DNA of 64,000 nucleotides from Ligula intestinalis (Eukaryota; Platyhelminthes; Cestoda; Diphyllobothriidea; Diphyllobothriidae). A program made the translations under genes and the position numbers. The notes under the pieces were generated by a model that saw only the letters and a list, made by a program, of their open reading frames with translations, did not search any database and was not told the origin of the DNA. The stretch is from contig JAYGXS010000005.1 of NCBI GenBank assembly GCA_036362985.1, forward strand, positions 3,142,418 to 3,206,417, given 5' to 3'. This document shows positions 56,491 to 64,000 of the stretch, in pieces (position 1 is the stretch's first letter; each line of letters begins with the position of its first letter).

Positions 56491-57389
56491 CCTAATACCG
56501 TAAGTTTAGTCATGCTTGGATCGAAATTATTGTCCCAGCGATAGCGACTGCTTTTCGCCAACCCTTCAGTTAGCTGTCTGAGTAGGAGGAGTAGGTCGTT
56601 TTGTTTTTTGATAGGTTGTGGCAGATTTGCAGGATTGTCTTGTCTTAGAAGAGAGTACACATGCAAGTACGACTGAGTCCTGAGTGCAACCTATGGGCTG
56701 ACCTCGCTCCTCCTCATTTCCGGTTGACTTTTCTCGCTCACAGTAACGTTTTCGTACCTTGACAGCAGTTTACCGACCTGAACCCAGGTATACTCCCAAC
56801 TTCGTCAGATTTCTTCATAATTAATTCGACAGTGTGATTACGAAATACAACTTAGCACTTAAGGTTTTATAGTGTTTTCAGTCTACTGCGCACGAAGGCA
56901 GACTCCGGTCTACATGTTTACAAAAAACTTCAAAGTATGGTAAATCTCAAAAGTATTTAACTGAACAGTGTGCTTAATGGCATTCCACTGAGTGCAGTTT
57001 TTGCTTGGCTCATGGTTTTAGAATGATCCAAAATGACTCGTCCATACGAAGCCTCCACAGAATATAATATAATTCAAAAGTCTACTTTGGCGAGTATGCG
57101 TGCACGTTCGACAAATTCTAGTTAGACCTTATATTTATATGGAAACTGAATGCAAGTTCAAATGTGTTCGACTTTTTTGGACAAGTGAGTCGTGGGAATG
57201 GGGGTTGGGGTCCAGAAGCGGAGGCTGGTCGTGAAGGTAGGGTTTAATGGAATGGTCTATGGGAGGGGTGAGGGGGACCCGGGGCAGGGATGGGGGTGGA
57301 GACAAAGAGAGTGTGGATGACTGCATGCGGCTAAGTGACTGTGGGCCACGCAATCTATGGGCTTTGTAGGAAGTTCTCCTTTGCACACA
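56491..57389. other. No recognisable gene; G-rich stretch
   Basis: The proline/serine-rich minus frame at 57135-57386 reflects a G-rich composition on the + strand and has no domain. It may belong to the PLE to its right. Confidence 0.4.
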
Positions 57390-57800
57390 ACACGGGCTTC
57401 ATCAGCCTATTAGCAGTCGCGTCTGTTGTTGCTAGCCGATGCAGACCTAGAGACTTCGGATAATTTGGTGGGACCCTGTTAATTACTAATAAAGCCTTTG
57501 GTGGCGTCCAACCGATTTCCGGAATCGACTATGTGCGCCGGAATAGCGCTGTTAATACTCCTAACTTCACGTTTTCTCAGCCCTGCCAGGAGGTGTTCTT
57601 TTATCCTTTTGGATAGACGCCGGCTCGTGCGACCAATATAACCTGCGCCACAGGAACACATGAAAGAGAAAATGCAAATTGAGGGGGTCTGAGCTAGTAA
57701 CCTATCCTTAACTTCCCATTTAAGATTGCTTTGTTTGAGAATAATACCTGGCTGTTGGGAAGATCGTTGCAGAGTCTTAGTCAAGGCGTCTTTTCAATAG
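57390..57800 (-). mobile_element. Penelope-like element, GIY-YIG endonuclease fragment
   Basis: Minus frame 57784-57479: a KQSNLKWEVKDRLLAQTPSI block, then FSFMCSCGAGYIGRTSRRLS, KRIKEHLLAGL and SAIPAHIVDSGNRLDATKGF. The CSCGAGYIGRTSR core with GYIG, the Arg-rich helix and the Glu-His are all present, making this the best GIY-YIG core in the window. The N-terminal RT part is lost. The element's 3' side continues to about 57390. Confidence 0.82.
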
Positions 57801-58016
57801 TTTAGTTGCTGCGCCCCCTGGAAAGGAGAAATTGAAGAACAGTGTTCTCTTTTCTACAGTAGGTGCGGTGGTTTTATTCGACCCAGTTAGTAATATTCTT
57901 GGAAATGCTTGCAATGTGTTGGTTCTGAAATGCACTCGCGAAAGGTGACCGTTGCATCAATGTTGCTAACTAACATACAGTTTTTTTAAAGCCAAGAACA
58001 GTGCAAGGCAGTCTAA

Positions 58017-58551
58017 GTGAAATTGAATCCCATAAAACTTGATGACGCCTGCTATAAAAATCAATTACTGACTGAATTCATGTTCATCAATCGAAAGCCT
58101 GTCACCGTCCCGAGGTATGAGTTCCCACAGTCTGACGTGATGTGGTGTAAGCTTTTTTTAGTAGAAGTTGTTGCGATCACCCAAATCGTTATTTTTTCAT
58201 CGAGACTATCGGGCTTTTGTAGTTAACTACCACTGTTCCCTGGCAAAATTAATCTCAGGTGCTGTGTTTACTCCTAGACAGGCTAAACTTGGACACAGGC
58301 AGAACACCAACAAAAATTACTACCGAGTTCAACAATTTCCACTACGTAAGGTAAGTGGTTGCTCGTGGCTTCATGACTGTGCCGTCAAATCATTTCCCGA
58401 ACTAGGCAAGATTGAATCTGACACACAGCACCTAGCCGCTAAGGGAGATTATAGGCGCGCGCGGCTTTTACTGCCAGTTATAGTGAACCAGATGCCTCAA
58501 CAACCAGATGCCTCAACAACCATAACGTCAAATTCTGACTCAAGTGATTAG
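58017..58551 (+). other. Unrecognised open segment, possible exon or element ORF
   Basis: Frames 58017-58226 and 58168-58551 overlap on the + strand. The second reads AVFTPRQAKLGHRQNTNKNY, YRVQQFPLRK (followed by AAG|gtaagt at 58351) and later a KGDYRRARLLLPVIVNQ block ending in a Ser/Asp-rich tail. A perfect 16-nt direct repeat, 'ccagatgcctcaacaa', lies at about 58489-58521. I do not recognise a family. The consensus donor suggests that 58168-58350 might be an exon, but no partner exons were found. Confidence 0.25.
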
Positions 58552-58559
58552 ATTTAAAA

Positions 58560-60009
58560 AAGGTCACGACTCGCACGCCGATCACCAATCAATTAGAGCA
58601 CAAAAAGACAAATGCCCTTGATAAGGGAGTGTGAGGTGAGCCCTTAATTGTTCTGTATATGCGGTAAAGTACATACTAAATTTAAAACGAGTGTTTACAG
58701 TTTCTCAGTAATTTAAGTCAGAAAGCGCGGTATTGGTGACGTGGCTGTCGTCATATCACCCGATCCGGTGAAGCCTGGAGAAATATGCGTCAAGTTAATA
58801 GTAGCGATTGAAGCAGGTCTCCGAATTAGGGCAGTTTACACCGCTCTGGCGGAGAAGCCACTTCATGTCACCTATGGTCGCTCAAATCTGATTGGTTGAA
58901 ATGCCGCGGAAGGAGCGAAGTGAATTAAATACCAGTTAACCGCGTTTTTGATTAACGGTGTTAAAGGTCAGTCCGCTTGCTGTAAGTTGAATCCAACTCA
59001 TAAATAGAAGCCTGACACTCTACTGCTAATACACGTAGTCCAGTCCTGAATTGTCATGATACAAGTTCCTCCATGCATGAGAGTCATCCTCTACTACTCT
59101 GGCGTGCATTATCTTTCCGATTTATGAAGCAATCATTTTTTTCAGACTAGTATTTTCGCCACTTTTAAGGATCGTACATAGAGTTTGAAATAGGAGATAT
59201 GCAGATTGTCTGAAAAATCCAAAAAAGTCATTTGTGCTCCGCTACGATGGTGAGCAACAGAAGTTTGACAGAAAGGCGCTGGATTCAGATGGATAAGAGT
59301 GCGGTTGATGCAGTGGGAATTCAACTAACATGTAAAACATAACTTGCTCTCACCAACCAAGCATCACAGAGGAAAGGATAAAGACGGGTAGGGAACTCAT
59401 TGATCACAAGTATCGGTCTTGCGGATATGGTACACTCTGCCATACATCAAGGATGTCTCAAAGACGAACGAACGCATAGCTGCGGAATTAGGCGTCGGAA
59501 TTGTGCACCTTCTCTAGACTACCATGCACAGGCAGAGAATGAAAAGAAAAACTCCACTAAACCAATAGACAATCCAGGGTAGTTTATCGCACTCCATGTT
59601 TAAGTCGTCCTTTTAACTATACAGGATAAACTGAACGCATGATCGGTTCGCGGACACTCGGAAATAAACTGCCTGCCAAACGGGATGACGCATTGTTGCA
59701 AGCAGCTACCCACACCTATGAGCAGGACCAGGACATTAACTTCGCAGTGACGAGGATAATTGCTCACACCGGAAGCAAGACCGAGTTCAGATGACAGCTC
59801 TGTGGCCAACTGTATTGAGCTAGCACCCGCATATACCGTCCTCTGCAGAAATATCAGCAGGGCCGACTCTGAAAATTAATGAGTTCCCTCCTCTTGAATA
59901 AAGCGGTTAATGCCCAATTACCGCTTGGTCATCTCGGAATGCTGTCAGTGGTTCAAGCGAAGAGGAGGCTTTGAGTGTGGTAGCTGGTTTCTCGCCGAAT
60001 TGCTCTATC
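58560..60009. other. No recognisable feature
   Basis: Mixed-composition non-coding DNA. Several frames of 60-70 codons lack motifs. Confidence 0.4.
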
Positions 60010-61700
60010 CCTCACTACAGTCACCGTCCCTGCTCTTGGCCTCATAGTGGAAATAATCGATTTTGATGGTCAAACAAGCACACGATAGCGAGCGACTTAT
60101 CCCAAATAATGACCAAAATACTCATACAAAAAGGCATATCAGAACTTTAATTAACAAATAATACTCCACGTGGGCGGCCACATTGTTAATTTGTTCATGT
60201 TGGGGAAGAACATGAACGCGAGTCGGATATGACGAGTTCAGAAGCATTACCTGCTGAAATATACCTCCAGGAGGGAATGGTTTATTGGTGTTTCTTAATA
60301 CGAGTTCTTAGTCAATCGTACGGAAAATGTAATTTCATGGCATAATATGCAAGACTTGGGAAATTTTCAGGAGCACAGACGTTAGCAGAAAGCGTTTATT
60401 GGCATAGAACTCATAAATAGGTTAAAGGTTTATATTTCCAAAGGCACACCAGATGATATAAACCAAGTGTACTGTGCATATACAGTTTTCCTTAAATTTT
60501 GCTTGTACTATTCAAGGTTGATCCTTTTGAAAAGAAAGTATCAGTAACACTGCATCCGATTATGTTAAAATCCTAGCCTAACCGACGTCAGTTTACTGGA
60601 AGCATTCTAACTGATGTGGGAAATAGGGGAAGAAATTTTTGCAAATTTGCGATCGATACGTCGCATTGAAAACGGTCGTATTTGATCATTCATCAGCAGG
60701 CCTTAACAGTGACATGTAAAATAACATCGAAGGTAAATAGGATGATCGTCTTCAGTGCTTACCTTTTTTCCTGCGGTAGAGGAAGGGGCAGGGCAATTAG
60801 TCACATCGTCGTTCTCTCATCTCATGTTCGTCAGCTTGAGGACGTTGGGTTGCATGTAGCTGGAGGCCGATCTCACGGTCAAGGTCGAGGCGTGCTCTCT
60901 ATGGCTGAGAGTAGTATGGTTTCAAGCTGTCTGGTTTTTGATGTGGCTTCTGGCAGCGTGGGATTTCTCTGTGCAGTCGGCCAAGGGAAACAAACAACAT
61001 ATACAGTCTTTTACAACATAAAGTCAATATTTCTAGACGAATTGCCACTGTCTCATCTATGGCTATCAACTGTTTACGCAGACCCATATATTAGTATGTT
61101 ATGGTCTTGCATGTGACATAAAAGGCTCTCTGCTGCCAACCTGGTGGTTTCGGTCGACTAAAAATGCAAGGAGTTAACTTAAAATCGATCTATTTACCTC
61201 TTTTCCTAGCCAGGCTGGTAAGTTTTACCGTACCAAACTCTACAGAGTCGCCTTTTACCGCAACTATATCCCGCTTCAAAAAAGCTAGTTAAGGCATAGA
61301 CGCAAAATTTGACATTTTTCCTACGACATGCAGAGTCGCTTCAGAAAACGTTGACGTCTTGTCCTAACAGTCTATTTCGCTACTGCTGTGTTGAGCTACC
61401 ATCAAAGTATCTGCCTTTTGGGTGTTGTAAATGTGGACACATTTTTCATATCGCCGTCTACGCTATGCCTTGTGTGGACCCCGAAGGTAGAACATGACAA
61501 GAAGTGGACAAACAGAAGTCTTTGAGAAAACCTAGTACAGCATATCTGAGGCAGGCTAACAAGTGCAGAGGAATTGTGTTCTTAATTAATGGGCAACTTC
61601 ATTGGCTTTGTGTCTCATGCAGTTGGCATGTTAGAGTAATGAGCTTGGGCACCGCTACGCGAGAAACCCGGAAGACGGGTTGCCCGGGAAGACAGGTTAC
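60010..61700 (+). repeat. Composite repeat C, third long copy
   Basis: 60010-60600 matches 5396-5950. 60540-61100 matches 11390-11930 and 30760-31240. 61190-61660 matches 11990-12400 and 16130-16310. This locus therefore links pieces that are separate elsewhere and shows they belong to one element of at least 3 kb. The minus frame 61087-60899 carries the DETVAIRLEILTLCCKR relic. Confidence 0.7.
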
Positions 61701-62197
61701 GCGTTAGCCTACCCGGCACGTATACGTGTGGCAGATCGTGAAACGACCTTCAGTGGAGGTTAGCTGTGAAATAAGTGGACTCTATGGTCTGACGAATAAG
61801 CAGTCGCGGACGCAGCAGCGGCAGTGCTTCCAGGGCGCGGTGGGCCGAGGCTTGGCAAGTCAATAGCATAAAAAGTGTCACAAAGCCTGACGACGCTGTG
61901 ACATGGCGAGCTTGAACCGCCATTAAATAAGTTCGCTTGCCACCGCTGCCTTGTAGTAAGGCTATTGAGGCAAAACTGGAGGACACAATCTCGAACAAAC
62001 AATTACTGCGGCTGTTGAGGAACCGCTCGTTCCAAAAAATTGTCAAGTCCCCTCAATGCATTTCATGTCCAATAACTGCAATATGATCCATGCTACGGCG
62101 TTTGCGGGAACAGACGCACACGTAACCCTTTTCCAGTGGTGTGGGCGAATATTATGCGAACTGGAATACTCAATCGAAATTAGATTCTTGATATTGG

Positions 62198-62614
62198 ATG
62201 CTGGAATGTGCGAACGTTCATGTCCACTGGTACCCAAAGCCTGACGGTGTGCAGCTTTTATCAGTACAACGTCGATGTCTGCTTCCTTCCGGAGTCAGAC
62301 CCTCTAACTCCAGCACTCAGGAAATAAGAGTTCCTGGAGCTGACTCTCACTTCACCCTATACTACAGTGGCCCCCATGACTCCTACGGCAGAGATGGTTT
62401 GGCAATTGTCTTCTCGCAACAAGCGAGCCGTGCACTACTTACCTGGACACCAGCTAATGAACGCACGGCTTATTTGCGCTTGAAGGGCAACTTCAAAAAC
62501 ATATCCGTGGTCGTGGTATATGCAGCAATTTCCGCTGCTGACCAACGCGATAGGACGTATGTTAGTAACACCTGCAAACATTGGGTGAAAAACTCCTTCG
62601 GCACGATCTGTTGA
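62198..62614 (+). pseudogene. EEP endonuclease frame of the RTE-like LINE
   Basis: 138 codons. The endonuclease signature from IRVPGADSHFTLYYSG to TYVSNTCKHWVKNSF lies in this frame, while the N-terminal GCWNVRT block is in another frame. The first 40 residues of this frame are therefore out-of-frame sequence. The GRDGLAI block and the VVVVYA strand are standard. The catalytic G-D-x-N block after residue 138 is shifted (GD-NG read in a different frame). Confidence 0.75.
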
Positions 62615-62797
62615 TTGTTGCTGGGGATTTGAATGGCTAAACTGGACCGGGTGATTTCACAAACAGCCATCTTACTGGCCGCTTTGGGCTTGGTTCTCGA
62701 TGTGAGAATGATGGCAGTGTGCTGAACTCTGATGAACAGAACCGACTACTTGTAACGAACACGTGCTTCCAGCACCGCAACAAACACTTGCTGACCT

Positions 62798-63265
62798 TGT
62801 TAGGATGATTGAGCACGTCACCCAGCCTGAGACGCAGACAGTGCGAGGTCACGTCGGTAGGGGTCATGCGACCTTCAAAGGGTGGACATTATGCCTGGAC
62901 AAAGAAGGTGCACCCGAAGCCAGACTGCACTGGACTGATGTCACGCTAAGGACAGACGCAGAGTCGTTCGTTAGTGGAGTGCGCACGACGCACTGGGAGA
63001 GCCAATGGGGAGCAACGACGGCTGTTCCTTAAATAGCGAGACTGCCAGCAGAACGGGGACTTGGTTGTGGACAGACTGCCTAGGCGAGACTGCTGCCTTG
63101 ACGAGATTGACGACAGAAGGCTACTGCTGGACACATGGACCAGAGTTCATGTACTAGTACCAGTGACAGTAAAGTACTTGCTGTTATTTCATGCTGTCTT
63201 CTCATCCTAACACGCACTGGGGGAACATAACCGGTGTTGACACAGGAACTCACGCGGTTACAACA
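62798..63265. mobile_element. Solo LTR (468 bp) inserted in the LINE endonuclease
   Basis: The inserted segment starts TGTTAGGATG and ends GGTTACAACA, a canonical TG...CA with TGTT/AACA ends. It is flanked by a perfect 5-bp direct repeat GACCT (62793-62797 and 63266-63270). Removing the insert and one GACCT restores the LINE reading ...KHLLTWYSKDGH. Size, ends and 5-bp duplication are those of a solo LTR of a Gypsy- or BEL-type retrotransposon. The LTR strand is not determined. Confidence 0.88.
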
Positions 63266-64000
63266 GACCTGGTATTCCAAAGACGGCCACATGACTAGTC
63301 AGATTAACTATATTTTATTCAGCTCAAGATTCCGCAGCTGTTTTAATGGCAGTCAGTCGCTGCGTGGTGCTGAGTCTTGTAATGCCAATGGCTCTGACCG
63401 CGTTCTTGTTCGCACATGCTTGCAAGCTCATCTCTCATCTGCGACCAGAGTGCCCCACGCTAGACGCCTCGATGTCGCCAAAATGCGGCAACTTAACACC
63501 GATGAGCCACTAAACAGAGATATCCGGTTCTGCTTCATGACCCGAGCCGACAACGAAAGGGGTAACCTATGGTCTCACTGACAACTGTAGTCTATGAAGC
63601 GGCCGAGAAAATTATCGGATGAACCCAGCGGCGCCACAATGATTGGATCAGCAAACGAACCCTGCAGTTGTCTGCGGAGAGAGCCCGTGCTAGAGGCCGT
63701 AATGATGATTCGTTCATCCAACTAAGAAAGATTACGGCAAAATCGGCAGAGAGAACCGAATGAAATACTGGGCTGAAATCGCAACCTCCATGGAGCAGCC
63801 CTCAAACGTTCGTGAAAATCGAAAGCTCTACCAACTTATTGGTTAGGCCAGTGGTAGACTGTCTTCACTGCGTGACTCACTTCGTTATGTGAATGGCAGC
63901 TTTATTGCTGACACCGCGACCAAGATCGAACGCTGGCATCAGCACTTCGAGCACCTCTTCAAATTCTATACTGGGCCCACGGCACCCCTGCTGCCATCTA

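Larger units (their letters stand above)
61700..64000 (+). mobile_element. RTE-like LINE: endonuclease (EEP) and linker, interrupted
   Basis: The + strand reads GCWNVRTFMSTGTQSLTVCS (62190-62250), then a frame change, EIRVPGADSHFTLYYSGPHD, YGRDGLAIVFSQQ and NISVVVVYAAISAADQRD. A decayed GD-N block follows near 62625, then FQHRNKHLLTW split by an insertion, and QINYILFSSRFRS at 63300. From 63600 to the edge it reads DWISKRTLQLSAERARARGR- and KLYQLI-type linker sequence in broken frames. The WNVRT, GR-G-A and D-RL/HR-K-LTW motifs mark an apurinic-type endonuclease of an RTE-like LINE. RT would begin beyond the right edge. 61700-62040 is probably 5' UTR. Confidence 0.82.

Noticed and set aside
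57135..57386. Proline-rich minus-strand frame
   Set aside because: Low-complexity reading of a G-rich stretch with no domain or conservation.
1..64000. CRISPR arrays, rRNA genes, bacterial operons or plasmid/phage features
   Set aside because: No regularly spaced repeats, rRNA-like blocks or prokaryotic gene organisation. All evidence points to eukaryotic nuclear DNA.

Overview
This is nuclear eukaryotic DNA: one spliced multi-exon gene with GT-AG introns lies in a matrix of decayed retrotransposons, and there are no bacterial-style operons. The repeat fauna (several Penelope-like element families with GIY-YIG endonuclease, an RTE-like LINE, CR1/Jockey/Rex1-like LINEs, degenerate tRNA-like SINEs) fits a parasitic flatworm best. 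A cestode is my first guess and a trematode is possible. The organism is inferred from the repeat mix only.

The one convincing host gene is on the + strand at 30504-42881: thirteen exons of an SLC13-type sodium-coupled carboxylate (or sulfate) transporter, 1671 coding nt (556 residues plus stop). Every exon junction is phase-consistent and the family motifs appear in order. The exon for the extreme N terminus was not found. Introns in the middle are short (88-149 nt). The outer ones are long and carry transposon debris.

The gene has left decayed copies. A 1.9 kb block containing its last exon is tandemly duplicated (41338-43284 and 43285-45196). A second, degenerate paralog with copies of the last three exons lies at 50.4-53.9 kb. 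A third, inverted copy of exon 11 lies at 0.75-0.88 kb.

0-17 kb: Penelope-like (PLE) ends, a Rex1/CR1-like LINE (- strand, 1.6-3.1 kb), a Jockey/CR1-like LINE (+, 6.6-8.6 kb) followed by a second 3' end with a TGACC-repeat tail (8.6-9.4 kb), its inverted partner (10.5-11.3 kb), two copies of a 1.2 kb composite repeat, and two PLE fragments. 17-30 kb: mostly AT-rich non-coding DNA plus a PLE cluster (20.5-23.7 kb) and a foldback element (25.2-26.0 kb). 45-58 kb: LINE and PLE pieces, including the best-preserved reverse transcriptase (46.8-48.5 kb, - strand), and the SLC13 relic. 58-64 kb: an unrecognised open segment, further composite-repeat copies, and an RTE-like LINE endonuclease region split by a solo LTR with a perfect 5-bp target-site duplication.

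The most notable pattern is that PLE remnants of at least three or four families share one layout: C-terminal RT/GIY-YIG coding sequence enclosed by long inverted terminal arms (14.9-16.0, 21.5-23.7, 25.2-26.0 and 35.6-37.0 kb). All alignments were made by eye, so boundaries of decayed elements are approximate.
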